Made by a program: the position numbers and the translations under genes
From: Lobosporangium transversale
Lineage: Eukaryota; Mortierellomycota; Mortierellomycetes; Mortierellales; Mortierellaceae
Assembly (NCBI RefSeq): GCF_002105155.1
Contig: NW_019029061.1
Coordinates: 1-64,000, forward strand
Reading direction: 5' to 3'
DNA: 64,000 nucleotides
The notes under the pieces: generated by a model
The model's database searches: none
Told to the model about the DNA's origin: nothing
What the model saw: the letters and a program-made list of their open reading frames with translations, nothing else
In this document: positions 34,401 through 48,026 of the stretch, piece by piece
Numbering within the stretch: position 1 is the stretch's first letter
Layout: each line of letters starts with the position of its first letter

Positions 34401-35342
34401 AAGAATAGAAGAATAAGAGGAGAAGGAAGGAAAGGAGAGAGGAGAACCATGGCTGAATAGGGAGATCCTTGCCTGTCTCCTAATTCATTATGCTCTTTTG
34501 GATCGGGCACATTGCCGCTTCGCAAATTCGACACGACCTTTGTTTTCTTTCTCACACGTTTAATCTTGCGTAATTGGCTCTCAATCAACTCGTCAGTCAA
34601 TAATACACATGCTCTTGGTCATTTATCCACCGAAAAATATGTGAATGTGTTCTGCCTCAGTTGTATTTCATTTGTTTCTGTTATTAGGACGAATCCTACC
34701 TTGTCAGCCAATCATAATGATATTCATATAGCCTCAAAAATTTGGTTTCCCTCTCTCAATTGGATTACGACCAAAAAAAAAAAAAAAAAAAGGACAACTA
34801 GAGATCATATCCGAAGCCCTTGGTGTTTCGAACTGACTCCTCAACAGAGATAAAAACGAAAATGACTTCCTCATATGCCTCGATTGCTTTATCCAGAAAT
34901 TTAAAAATACCTAATTCTCAATCCAGACACTATTTGTTTGGTTGCGTGTGCATAGAGCATCACGTTTCCAGAACTAACGTGCACGACGCTGTCGATCATG
35001 CATTTTACAAACCCAAATAGCGTCTGAACCACATCAAAAAGTATAAAAGAAAAGTCTGGGCTTGGGAGATGCTTACACCATCGCTACCGTCATGGAATCA
35101 CGTAAATAGAATGGATGTGGAGGCGCATATGACCGTGATCATTAGTATAATTGTCACCATGCACCTTTGGCGAACCTTGCGTTCCAAAAAAAGAACACAT
35201 GTCCTGTAATGCTGTTGACCGAAGCATTTGTAATAATCCCTGAGGCTATTGAGGCTTTAATTATTAAGGAGGGATGTTTTTCATTTATTTGCAGCATATC
35301 GTCTCCTGTCGATGAAATCGACCAAAAGGAATTATCTGTCAT
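34400..35342 (-). other. Cluster of exon-like minus-strand segments, unresolved
   Basis: Three minus-strand segments read like protein rather than low-complexity DNA. One at 34,600-34,460 contains LIESQLRKIKRVRKKTKVVS. One at about 35,080-34,905 contains TLFGFVKCMIDSVVHVSSGN, after a good acceptor (tttttgatgtggttcag). One at 35,342-35,190 starts MTDNSFWSISSTGDDMLQIN. They could be 5' exons of the gene ending at 28,665, a separate gene, or a decayed gene. I could not chain them in one phase, and overlapping plus-strand frames exist for each, so chance is not excluded. Confidence 0.25.
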
Positions 35343-36347
35343 CCTTTTTTTTCTCCTTTATATTTTATTAATCACACTTGGCACTCACCGAATCTATTAC
35401 AACATTGTGATATGCCTATAACCCTTTTTTCTTTCTTGGAAGGTTCAATAGTCGGTATACATACAATGGATAAGTTGCCACGCAATCTCCTGTTTCTCCG
35501 GACATCTTGTTTTGGCTCCCCAATTCTTGGTGTTTTGGATTTCCATATGAAGGTCGTTTGTACAATAACAATGAACGCACGCACACGCACAAAAATCTTT
35601 TCACTTAAATTAAGGCTCTTACCTATCTGAATCGTTCACAAAAAAAAATGAGCAAATCTTTTTTATTTTTTTTATGGCGGGCGAAATATGATATACACAT
35701 ATATATATATAATATATATGATAGATCATCAAAGGAGGTGGCAGAGCCATGTGCGATGAGACTTAATTAAAAGCGAGAGCAAGAGCGACAAAAAAGTCTG
35801 GTTCCGCACCGAAAAAAAGTAACCCTATCGGGGATTGGGTTACATACCATTCATACATTCATAAACCTCGCATGGCTATCAGTTGAAAGTCCTCCACCGA
35901 TTAGAGATAACACTTAATTTAAAGTTGAACGATGACATATGAATGCATTCGGTCAGTCGAAGGAGCGAATGTGTCTATGTTGCGTGTTTGAATGCCTAAC
36001 TTTCTGAAAGCATAACCCCATTTTTTTGTGGAGTGGAGCACCATAAAGTAGCGAAATTTCTACATAATGGCAGAGGGCTCAGATCCCTGGGCCGCCCTTT
36101 TGTGTCCTCACTAACTCTAGAAACCAGATATTTAGCTTTGAGCAGAGTGTACAGTATGTTATATATACATAATTCGAGAATGGTTTCAACAAAGGAAAAG
36201 AGATAAATTCTGAGAGCCATATGCATAGGAACCACAATCGATTGCCATTTTTTGCCACCAAACTTTACGCACTACAATTTTACATTGAGTGCTCTCCTTC
36301 TTCATAGAAACCCCAAGTACCTCTTCTGTTGGCAGGGCCTAGCACCT

Positions 36348-36385
<38 letters not shown>

Positions 36386-39300
36386 TAAACTACTACATCT
36401 ATACAAAAATATACATTGTAAGGATGAATCAAAAATAGAATTAAGGATGTGTCAGACCATGCCATGCACCACTACACTGGGAATCTAGGTCGCATACCAG
36501 TGTAAAAGTATATCCATACTCTGTTTGTTTAAATTGCCATGTTTTTTCCTGCAATGGAACATGTATAATTTGTGTTCAGTTTTTGATGCACCAAGGCGTC
36601 ATGTTCGTTCGCGGGAAAAACAAGACAAGGGAGGAATTAGGTTCAGTCCATGCATGTCCAAATCCATGAGATACAATACAATGTTGAATGGCTTAGTTTA
36701 ACGTAGCCTATTACAGTTGTGCATGTACCTCTTTGGCATTCTATTGGAGATCTTCTGGCCAAAGATGAGATGAGAGCACAATCTCAGAGGTCAGCTGACA
36801 TACGCCACCGTGGAGCCAACCTTTTCAAAGAGTGAGACACCACTCTACAGATTTATATATTTATATAATATATAACTACGAGGATATTTGCCTTGGAATA
36901 GGGCTGCTCTACGACTAGGCAATGGACCTAATAAAAGATCTTTGACTTGGGCATTAGCTTAAAGCTGTCATGTCAATTGAAATATTTATACATTGATGAC
37001 AGAGAAACGTGTTGTGAGTACATTCAATATTTCAAATGGTTTTGGACACTTGTCATCCCTGCCAATAACAGTTCATTGTAATGCTAAGCCTCTGTGTGTA
37101 CGCCCATCTCCATAATCTACTCCCTTTTATGCCATACGTAAGACTAATACGCGAATACGATTTGACAACAGAAACACGCGTTTAACGCCTTTTTTTTTTT
37201 TTTTTTTTTTTTTCCTCTCCTACTTGGGCATACCAATAACTTTGCATGTCTGACTCCATTCCTGTGTCCATGCATTAATTCTGGATTGGGGGGGGGAGGG
37301 GGAAATACATGTATGATCTCTCATACCTTGAATCATATGGTATAAGGAGATTTTCTTTTGTTTTTCCTGATCGTAAACGCGTGTTATGAGATTGCATGCA
37401 TAGCGCAACATGAGTGATTTGTAATGGGTGGCGAGAGATCTTTCAAGATGTTATGTGAGCGTGATATATGCAGTATGCGATCTCGGATTTTTTTCTGTTT
37501 GTTCCATCAATCTCATGAGGACTATTATTTTCTAGTACAAATAAACATGTAGAGCAAAAAAAAAAAAAAATAAAGAAGATTGGATGGGAGAGAGAAAACC
37601 ATGATAAATAACCACAACTTTAACGGGAAAGGTCATAAACATGTAACACGCGACGCGGAAGATTTTTTTTTTTTACAATGATTTTGATGCGAATGGGAGT
37701 ACAAAGAACAAATCTTTAGAAAGTATATGTCTGATAAGCAATTAGTCAGGAACAGTGAACAAAAGAAAAAAAAGCTAAGATCATATGCAGGCGTATCAAC
37801 AGGGTAGCGCTGATGCTTTTTTTTTTTATGTATATATATATAATAGTTCTGCCATGGACACCTTATGTGTGCATCATGCTAAACCTAGAATGATTTCTGT
37901 ATATTTCAAGCATAAGCGCTAGTGCAAGATGAGGGGGCTGAGGCTGTTCCTAGACCAAGTATCGATCTAACAAAGACTAAAAGTCACGTATTCAGTATAT
38001 TCAGTATACAATTTGTATTACATTGTGTACAAACATTTACATGGTTCCCATTATATATACATATTATATCCTCTGTAAATTATACATGTTTGTTAAATGT
38101 ATTGGTAGAATATGCATGTTGTTTTATTTACCTGCAAGGTATGTTTAAAAACAAAGAGCTGGTGGGATGGGATAGACGGGATGGACTGTGGGGTGTAGTT
38201 GAGCGAGATTCAGTTGTAACGCGGCACAGCATGGCATCGTTTAAAAGACACAACATTCGCTGGGAAGATGGAATGCCAACAGTGGCATTTTAACTCTTTT
38301 TCTGTTTTGTCCATGTATATTTTATACAATGTATGTATACTATCGATGACATCGACAACAGGAATTAGGATGTCTTTGGGTCGCCTGATATCCGTGGCTC
38401 TCACACGCATGCATTCGCATCAAATCATTACACCAAAACAAACATCCTCTTTTATTTTATTTTTGATTTTTATTTTTGATTTTATTTTTGATTTTGATTT
38501 ATTTTGATGGGGTTGGTCTCAAATCTCCAAGAACACTTGGAAAAGATGAATGAAAGAACCATTGGGCATCATTCATGAAACTCAAGTTCATGACATTGAA
38601 CTTGTTGATCATGACTTTTTGATTTCAATGCCATTATTTTAGTTTGAAAAAAGGTTTTCTTTCTTTTCTTCCTCACCTTTTTTGATTGATATTCCTCCTT
38701 CTGTCTCCCCCAACTTCTGTCCCCCATCCAAATCATAACAAAGGACTCAAACATGTCCTTTTATTTCATGTCTCAATCCATCCAACATTCAACTAGACAC
38801 ATCATTGGAAACATGGCATGCATTTTGTTGTGTCTTAAAAGTTAAAAGTCATGTTTACCCCACGTCTTTTTTTTTTTTTTTCTTTTACTTTGACAGAGTG
38901 ACACATTGCCCGCATTGCCTGCAAGAGTTAAAAGTGTATTCAGTACATTCGGTAAATATTATGTACATACATCTTGTAACAACATCACATTACAGAATAA
39001 CAGAAAGGAAAAATAAAGAGCTCCTCCCCACAAAAAAAATAAAATAAAATAAAATAGAAAAGTAAAATAAAGTAAAAGATCCACGCGACTTTTCCTCTCT
39101 CTCTCTCTCTCTCTCTTTCTCTTTCTCTTTTGGAGTTCTCGTTGGATCTTTGTTATTCTCAAATTCCTTTCTTCTCATAGATCTTTAATTAGTTTTCTCC
39201 GTCTTCTCATCCTCATCCTTCACACACTCTCTCTCCTTCCCTTTTCCTCTTTCTTCTTTCTTCTTTTGTTCATTCATTCTTTTCTCCTCCAACCCTTGCC

Positions 39301-39392
39301 TTTTTACATATACGCACAATTACCTGCTCTATCTATCTATCTTTCTGTCTATCTGTCTATCTCTTAATATTCCTTCTTTTTTCTTCTGAACC
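35343..39392. other. Long intergenic region 5' of the PAS-like gene
   Basis: No gene or RNA is recognised. It holds several simple repeats: (AT)n at 35,695-35,720, an A run at 36,352-36,383, T runs at 37,191-37,213 and 38,868-38,881, a (TTTTGATTTTTA)n-like tract at 38,455-38,505, (TC)n at 39,096-39,124 and (CTAT)n at about 39,329-39,362. A 7-bp stem-loop (gtaaccc/gggttac) lies at 35,819-35,843. The last 250 bases are very pyrimidine-rich, as is typical of promoters and leaders of well-expressed fungal genes, which supports the ATG at 39,393. Confidence 0.45.
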
Positions 39393-42123
39393 ATGCATTC
39401 CCTTGCTGACTGTCCACTTCGCACTTATGCCTATATCACTACCACAAACACATACCCACACCAAATCCTCGCTCTCGATCATGCTGCACTCAATCTTTTT
39501 TCCAATTTCTGCAACAACAACAACGACAACAACAACAATAGCAACTGTTCCTCTGATGAAGATTCATTGACTCAACACCAACAGCAGCATGCCCGCATTA
39601 TGGACTATCTACATGGCAAAGATATCTCCCATGTTCTCTTGCCTGATCAAAATTCAAATCTCTCCACAGCATATGGCAATGAACTTGACTCACACACTCT
39701 CCATTCCTTCATCGTCGCTGAAAATATCCTTCATGAATGCAGTAACATTATCAGCAACAAAGGTAGTAACAGTAATAGGAGAACTAGCTCAAGCTTGAGT
39801 TGCGCCCGACCTCAAAGGCGACTACATGGATGTATTCATTCTGTTAGCAGAACGACATTATCATCAGAGATCTCTCATGTAATCAAAGATCAGAGTCATA
39901 GACCCAGTTCAAGTCAAGATCAAAATGATCACAATCAGGTTAAACACAAACAACAAAAACAACACGACATTCCATACCGCATTTTCGTGTTGAAGGACGT
40001 GACACAGATCTATGACCTCGCACTAGCAGCACAGGAGAATGTCTTGCAACAACAGTATCAATTGCGACGATCCTCCCGATTCATGCGACCATTGTCCACA
40101 CCCGTATGTACATTCACATCATCATTATCATCATCTTCGTCATCTCCGTCGGCGATATCAGAAGCAGGAACACCATCTTCCACTTTAGCGTCTTTTGGCT
40201 CATTAGCACCATTGTCTCTTGTATCCGATGATACTTTTGCAATCAACACAAACGTGACCTATCAAAAACTCTATTTAAAGGACAGAACTCATGATTGGTC
40301 TGAAACCCTGCATGTCAATGTTCACCCCACGCGCTCATCTTCGTCATCATCCTCCGCTTCGTCCTCCTCCTTTTCCTCCACATCCTCCTCTACTTCCACT
40401 TCCACTTCCACATCTTTATCTTCTGTTCAATCCTATTGCTCTTCCTCTTCTCCTTCTTCTTCTTCTTCGTGCTCACTCTCATCAACTCCAACATCTGCAT
40501 CATATACTGATTCAACCATGCCATTTGAGCATCAAAAAGCTCACCACCAAACACAACAAGATGCAGGGTTGCTTATGTTACATGTTACTCGATTTGGTAC
40601 GGTTGATCATGCTTTTGTCATACATCAGCACCAAACACAACCACAACACCAACAGCAGCAGCAACAACAACAGCACAGCATCACTTATTCTCATCCACCA
40701 CTTTCCCACGATAATGTTCTTTCTGCCAGCGCTTTGAAAGCTCCCACCAACACCTCTATCTTGTCTTGTGTTCACCCAGATGATCTGCGTGCTCTCTGTC
40801 AGGGTCTTGACCGACTTTGTAAATCATCATCCTCCTCCTCATTGGGCACAGCCCCATTCACAACAACATTTAGGGTTCGCTGGCGAGCTTCAGACAGCTA
40901 TAGCAATAGCATTAAGGCTAGCGTGGGAGAAAAACAAGCAGTAGTCTCTCGAGGAGGGCGACAAGAGATTGAGGAGGGAAAGAAGGATGAGAGCGTATTG
41001 TTACCCCTGAGTGGTCAGGATAAAAATGGATTTTCGCGTGTCATTGAGTTCCAAGGAGAGCTATATCAAGAATGGGTCGATCCAACCACCTCTGCACCCG
41101 ATCCAGCAAGGGCAACCAAGATCTGGGTCCGTCAACCAAACAAAGACGAATTTGACTATATTTGGGTAGAGATACAGGGTACTCACTCCAAGGGACAGCC
41201 CATGCTTGTGGTCAGACCATTGATGATGGGAGAAATCCAAGAGATGCGCATGAGCGCTTTGTCCATGATGTCCACATATGGCACCATCAACCAGAAACCT
41301 TACGTTTCATCTTCTTCAACCCTTCTTTCTAAATCTGCTACCTCTTCATCTCCACCTTCATCTTCCTCCACTAATTCTACTACCTACAAGGCCATTGAGA
41401 AGGACAGTAAAGAATGGAGAAAGAACCAATTCAAGCGGTTGGGACAAGAAGAAACTCTGCGACTTCCAAAGCAGTTGAATGCTACTTCCCTGACGAACTT
41501 GAAGATGACTACTACCGCCATTGGCTCTTCTTCAACCTCCTCTGCTGTTACTTCTACTTCAAAGCAGAACAATACTAGGAAATTGGGCCACAAGCCAGGC
41601 TCTCTTTCATTCAGTAAACTACCCTCCAGCACTGCCTTCACCACCCTATTGACCACCTCGCCTTGTCAGCAACATCCTTCATATTCAAACTCATATTTCC
41701 ATGAACCAGACCCATCCTCATCTAATAATAACACTGCCATCAATAAGATTGATAAAAACAACAACATCAATGCCATCGATGAATGTGGCGGTGAAGTGAT
41801 GGCAGCGAACGTCTCAACGATGCTTGCTTATTCAAGCGGCTCATCGACCCCTTGGTCCATCTTCATGTCCATCGCGTTGGACGCATGGAAGCAATGGATC
41901 CAGACTGTCGATGCAGGTCAGAGTCATTTCCAAGCCTGGTGGGAATACATTGTTGATCTGACGATTGATCAGTTGATCGACGGTGTATCTTTTGGATTGG
42001 TTCTTTTGGGGGTGGATGGAGAACAACAACTTCAGCCTCAACAATTTTATGAAGAGCAAGATCGACAGTTGCACCAAAAATATTTGGCAAAGAAGCAGTT
42101 GCTTGTCCAACATCAAGGACAAG

Positions 42124-42166
<43 letters not shown>

Positions 42167-42503
42167 GCAGCAGCAGCAGCAGCAGCAGCACCGACTTGAG
42201 GAAATGTTGTCAAAACGCCAACAGCGAAAACTTGCTGCTATCCATCGCATGAGCCAGATGTTACATCAATACCCAAATATTGAAGGAGCTGTCCACACTT
42301 TGGGTAACAGCTGGTTGGGTCGAAAAATCAGAAACCGTCTGGAGCATAAATTGGACATGGCTGCAGACCAAGTTGTAAGCTGGTGGTATAATAGTGAAGT
42401 ACCAACAACAGCAACAATCACTGTCTTGGCAACGGAGGAAGAGATAGCTTTGGAAGCAGCAGTAGTAACTGTAACATCAGAACCTCTTGAACTGAGATCG
42501 TAA
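39393..42503 (+). CDS. PAS-like, low-complexity-rich protein of unknown role
   Basis: A single open frame of 1,036 codons after a pyrimidine-rich leader. Structured segments lie between low-complexity blocks: IPYRIFVLKDVTQIYDLALA (about residue 192), GLLMLHVTRFGTVDHAFVIH (about 392), SCVHPDDLRALCQGLDRL (about 456), TTFRVRWRA (about 489) and KIWVRQPNKDEFDYIWVEIQ (about 565). The HPDDL box followed by a helix and an F-RVRWR strand is typical of PAS domains (PAS_3-type sensors), here apparently split by Ser- and Gln-rich inserts. PolyN (about residue 46), several polySer blocks and a polyQ tract of about 25 residues near 910-935 are visible. The C terminus has an amphipathic region (WKQWIQTVDAGQSHFQAWWE). 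There is no kinase, DNA-binding or membrane domain, so it may be a signalling or transcriptional adaptor. Its 3' end faces the TOK-type channel gene. Confidence 0.7.
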
Positions 42504-42589
42504 CTCTCAACAATAACACACACCCTGCCCTTTCCAACCACTACAGCTACAGTCTATAGAGTATTTATTTTGTATTTTTGTTGTTTTTT

Positions 42590-42622
<33 letters not shown>

Positions 42623-42928
42623 CCGTTTCCGTTTCCGTTTCCGTTTTCGCTTTCATTTTTCGTATTCGTGTTTGTTTTTCGTTTTCGTTTCCGTTTTTTC
42701 ACGTATTATATTTGTACAACACTCTGTAATATATAAAACAAAATAAACTAAACTAAACTAAAATAAGAGTCTTTTGATACAATGAAAATAATAATAAAAG
42801 CTATAATAAAAATGGCTGAATGGCATTATTGAGGTCCGATAAGATCCTTCAGCTTGGTGTCGTTCGAAATATTTCTCTCTACTCTTTATATGATGTCAGG
42901 ACCTGCTTCACATTGGGCACGGCGTGGT
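42504..42928. repeat. Convergent 3' region with (CGTTTY)n microsatellite
   Basis: Lies between the convergent ends of the PAS-like gene and the channel gene. At 42,595-42,692 there is a hexanucleotide array. Its first half is mainly cgtttt units, then a block of cgtttc units, then imperfect cgtttt/cgctttc variants. It is followed by an (aaact)n-like tract at 42,736-42,764 with aataaa-type polyadenylation words. Confidence 0.75.
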
Positions 42929-44712
42929 TCAGTTGAAGCTTATTGTCTGGTCGTTGGGCTCGTCCAATGATTTGATTCCTTCTTCGGAAAATGAATAAAA
43001 TGAAGCGGAAGAAGAGGAAGGAGAGGAAGCAGAGGAGGAAGGGGAAGAGGAATAGATGGTTGATGTTGATAAGGCTCTCCTTTTTGAGACTGATAATTCC
43101 TCCACACCAGGATGAGAGAAAATTGTTTTGCCAGAGAGCGGAGGTTGAAGTGGCTGTTGCTGTTCTTGCTGCTGCTGTCTTTCTTGCTGACAATCCAAGT
43201 GCACGGATTTTCTCTCAATGTTCGGTAATGGAACAACGGAGACATTTAAACTCCAATCATATCGGGAATGTATCTCGTTCGGATTACTGTTGTCATCAAA
43301 GTCGGTCGTCATCGGATCTGATCCAGACCCTATCGTGGTTACCGAGGAAGGGGGAGATGACTGTAATGAATAGCACGATTGTTCAGAAATAGGCTCCAAG
43401 TCAGAGACCATGCTCCCCATACTGGGATATCGATATCGGTCTGGCACTGCTGCTGATACTGAAGTCCGACGAAGGAAAACATCCATTTCTGTGTCGGTAG
43501 GAGTGTTACTTATAAAGTAAGCTGACGATGACGACGACAGCGATGGTGATAATGGTGACGATCTGGATATGAACGATACTGGTGGGCGAAGAGGGTCGAT
43601 AGTAAGAGGCTCGTTCGAAATAATTTGTAAAGCAGAGGCTGTTTCTTCAGATGCTGTAGTAGTTTCGCGATCCGTTATCATTTGCAACTTCTTATGGATC
43701 ATCATTAGAGGGAAACAAGAGTCCTGGGCCTCAAGATCGCTGTGAGAAACTGTCGGATTTATAGACCCGATTACAGGTATGGCGTCAGTCGTAATTGAAT
43801 TGAGATTGGAGTTGAGATATCCTATTGCATGCTCTTCAGGCCAAGGCATTTTGAAAGTGGCGATCAGCTCATGGTTGTTATTCCATCCTTGCTTCTGCTG
43901 CTGTTGTTGTCCGAAAAAGAACAGGCGAGAAGGAGACGACAGAACCTGTTGAGTCCCTCTCATCGGTGTGGTGACTCTTGGGCTTGCAGCTGGAGATTCG
44001 AACTTGACTTGCGGCTGATGCTTCAGCGCGTTCGTTTGGATATATGGCAAAGGTAATGATTCGTTATGCTTTTGTTGCACAGGCGTAGCCCTCTCCGATA
44101 GCGACATCTGATAACCACCTTCATGGCCGTTAGTATCGTCACCACCGCTAACGTTTCCATCATTATTGGAGCTGATGTCTTTGTTGACATTCATTCGCCC
44201 TTCGTTTAAGGAGACCTCATGCGCAACAGCCAACACTGACAGCGTTCTGCGATGTCGTCTTGCTAAAACGCCTTTGTAACTCGATGTCCCATAGACATAA
44301 CCAGGAAGCGAGCTACAACTTCCATTGCTATGCAGTGCTCTAGATACATTAGAAGAAGAGCATGAGATAGCAGAGCTAGATGCTGATCCAATGCTCCCGA
44401 CAATAGACCTTCGAGGCCTCATCCCATAACTGGGGACACTATTGAATCTGGAAGCCATACTCAAACTACGGCCGATCCTGCGCTGCTGAAGGACGTTGTA
44501 CATATCTACAATCCTGGCCGCAGAAGGCGTGGTGTACGTCCCTTCGGGGACACAACTACTCTCTTGACCACAATTGGTTTCTATAGGTGGATTGGAACTG
44601 CTCTCGCTTCTACTGCTATAACCTCCAAATGTAGCATAATATTCTGCTTGTAGCATTTGTTTACGTTCTTTGGATGAAATGTTCAGCGTTCGACCCATCG
44701 AGTATTCCAACA

Positions 44713-44745
<33 letters not shown>

Positions 44746-47287
44746 GCTGCTGCTGCTGTTGCTGCTGCTGCTGTTCAAACTGATCTTGAATTAATCCAGC
44801 TCCCCTTCTTCGATTTATAAATGGAAACCGTCTTGATGGAGTTATTGTTGGTGCTGTTGTGTCTATGACCGCCACAGGAGAATGCTCATTATTGGATTGA
44901 ATGTTCAGCAGCTCTTCTGGGCGTGTAGCCGTCTTCTGTATCTGTCGTTGCTGTAGTTGTGGATATTCTGTCCATTTCAAGCCTTCCAACCCTAATGTAG
45001 CTTCATGTCCTAGAGGATTTGCAAAGTAAGATGAGGAAACACTGGGGTCTTTGCAATGTTCCCATCCAAATAAATCTTCGTCTTCCTCTACTACTTCATC
45101 ATCAACCAGATGAATATGAGATGCCATGGACTCTGAGAACAGAGAAAGGATGTAGGTAAATATAGTGAGGCCTATGAAGACATAGATGTTCCAGAACTCA
45201 ATGGACCCAGGTTCTTCAGGGACATAGTCTCCAAATCCTATTGTAGTGAGGGTCACATACTGGAAAAAAAAAAAAAGGAAAAAAAAAAAAAATCGGTCAG
45301 TTAGTCAAATCTGAGACAGGAGAGGCATTTTTTAGTATCATTAATAAATAATTAAATAAAAAAAATGTTTACACAAAAGTAGAGTGACTCGAGGAATGAC
45401 CACTTCTCAAATGCGCAGAAGACTCCAGCGCCTCCAAACCAGAGAACAAGCCAGATGCTGACCATCCTCATGATCATCTTGCGTTTCACGGTTCGTTTGA
45501 CTTGTTGTTCTTCTTCCAACCGAGCCATTGAAAACGACAAATCCTTTTCACCCATCCGAGTTCGAACTCGGGCCATATGACCTGGCCGAGAAAAAGTTTC
45601 AACCAAATGCCAATGGAATTGTTCAACGACTGCGTTCCGGAGTGATATTATGAAGAATCCTGTGGCACTGACCCCCAACAGACCGTAAAAGAAAAAGAAG
45701 ACTCGACCTAAAACTGAACTCGGACTGAGATTTCCATAACCTGAGATTCAAGTGTTTAAATGAGGAAGAATATACTGGGATGACGATTAGTTTCTGGCAA
45801 GTTCTCAATCACAAAGTATGTATTGTAGACCACAATATATGGTAGGAGTATGGTGAAGAAGAGAAAAAAAAAAAAAAAAAAAAAAAAATGGAACATACCG
45901 ATGGTGGAGAAAGAAACTATACAGAAATTAATGGCCTGATCAAACGTCCATTCTTCAAGCAGAGAGTATATGGTCGCTCCAATAATAATGACAATAGTCA
46001 TCATGAACGAAGATATGATCAATGCCTTGAGTGTGGCTGACAATCCAGCGGAGGGAAATCCACGCCACCAATCGATAGTCAGCATAATGGCCACAATGAC
46101 CGATAGAACCACAGCGATCACACAAGCAAGGAACCCATGAGAGTATTGTGTCCCTGGCAATAAACTGTGGGAGACAAGGAACGAAGACATGGCGGCGATA
46201 CAGAACGCAGCTAGAGATCCATAAACCCATTATAAACCTCCCAGAAGTGTTAGTCTTTTTTTTTTATTTTTATTTTTTACTTTAACTCTCTTCTGAAATA
46301 CCCTTTACCTTGAAAATATGTACAGATCACAGGCGTTTTTTTTAACCACGTCATTTTATCCATGATTCTTAAGGTCACGCCTAGGCAGCTCATCAAGGTA
46401 AATCCAATCGCCAGTCCTAAAAACCATCGTTCTCTTCTGGTGATGAGACCCCATTGTGCTAAATCTTCCCTGTCGCCCTTTTCAGCTTTATCATCACTAG
46501 GTGCTGATTCAATCCAGGCTGTATCTGCAAAGCAGCGAACGGTCGTCAGGATCGTGTACGCCTGGAAAACTGCGACCATCAAATAGGGTCCTGCTCTCTC
46601 CAGTTTAGGATGTGACATTGAAGAATCTATTCCTCCCAAGAATGAATGAGAAGGCTCGATGATGGAAGACGATGTCATTGACGATGGATATGGTGACGAA
46701 CGTTGATGTTGTTGTCGGTATCGATATCGCTGCCGTTGTTGTCGTTCATCCTTTTGTAGGTTGTCATTCTGTTGACGAGTTAAATAATCTGGATATGCAA
46801 GTCCTCCTACTGCCATTCCTCCTGGCCCAAAGTCGAGACTTAAAAAGCTACTGCCACTCAATCTGGACTTTGAGCTCCTCTTCTTATCTGATTGAAAAGC
46901 GGTTTGTAGGTACGCATGACGATTGTTATTGCTGTTATTGTCAAGAGAAGGCCCTCCTTTTCCTCCTTCGTGTTCTCCTCTTCCACCTCCACCTCCACTC
47001 CTTCTGTTTCCTATTCTATCACTCTCAACAAGAGGGGATGCTCGACTAAGTCTGGGCATGACATGGATAGCTTGAAGATCGATGTTCTTTTCATCTTCAT
47101 GGACTTTCGGCCCAAACTCGATTGTGTTGTCAACGGGACAGTGTCCTTCTTGGAGCGTTAGTGTGAGAGGAGACAATAAAGCCGTGAAACCACTACCGTC
47201 GTTGTTGGTGGTGTTGTCCTTGACGTTAACATTATCATCACTCCCATGGTTTTTTTCATTCCTGATTTCAGAAAACATTATCGACAT
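42929..47287 (-). CDS. TOK1: TOK-type outward-rectifying two-pore potassium channel
   Basis: Plasma-membrane potassium channel of the fungal TOK family (8 membrane segments, 2 pore loops per subunit). Four exons in phase give 1,329 residues: 47287-46309, 46210-45899, 45740-45373 and 45259-42929. Exon 1 has a cytosolic Ser/Gly/Gln-rich N terminus, then hydrophobic helices (GPYLMVAVFQAYTILTTV and FLGLAIGFTLMSCLGVTL). Pore loop 1 is INFCIVSFSTIGYGN (filter TIGYG, about residues 429-433; the glycine codon is split by an intron). Pore loop 2 is YFCYVTLTTIGFGDYVPEEP (filter TIGFG, about 559-563). An intron falls between FC and YV. Helices such as IEFWNIYVFIGLTIFTYIL follow. About 700 residues of C-terminal low-complexity tail, including a polyQ tract near residues 720-745, make it much longer than yeast Tok1 (691). 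Exon 4 may contain unrecognised introns. Confidence 0.92.
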
Positions 47288-47990
47288 CTTTTTGACACGC
47301 TCCCCTTTTTTTTTTTTAAAGGAATTTTTTCTTTTTGAGCAATGAGGATTTTTTTAAGTTGGTCAAAATATATATCAAAATAGGAGCCGAATAAAGCCCG
47401 TCATGCAACATGGCAGTTTTTTTGTTATTATTAGTGCAGGGAAAGAGATCAGAGTAGAAAAGTACTCTTTCCTTCTTTCTTTTTTTGATGAATGCGCGTT
47501 CGGTATGGAGAACAACAAGTAAAGCAGTGGTGATCAAGATTTGAATCAGGGACAAAAAAAAACTTTTGGAGACACAAAAAAAAAAAAAAAAATTAACTTT
47601 AAAGGAATAGCGCGGGGAAGCACAGACGACGTTGCAATTGTCGTTGCAGTTGCAATTGGGGAAGAGGGGAACACAGGGGAAGATCGCGAGAAAAATGTAA
47701 AAAAATATAATGATTTTAAGAATAGTAAAATAAAGAATAGTAAAATAAAGAATAGTAAAATAAAGAAATTGAAAATTAAGAGTAGATTGAATTGAGTGGA
47801 GGGTGGTAATAGTGAGTGGAGAATGAAGAATGAATGGAGAATGAATGGAGAATGAATGGAGAATGAAGAATAGTAAATGTACGAATGAATTCCTTAAAGT
47901 TAAGGAGGAATAAAATCATGACATGAAGAAGCCAGGAGATATTGACAAACACACCAGACACCAAGATGTGCAGTACATGTATTCAATACA

Positions 47991-48026
<36 letters not shown>

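Noticed and set aside
35819-35843. 7-bp hairpin gtaaccc...gggttac as a regulatory RNA or terminator
   Set aside because: The stem is short, the 11-base loop is unremarkable, and eukaryotic genes do not use such terminators; expected by chance in this much DNA.
41841-42213. Leucine- and valine-rich minus-strand frames under the PAS-like gene
   Set aside because: They are reverse translations of the CAA/CAG polyglutamine tract.
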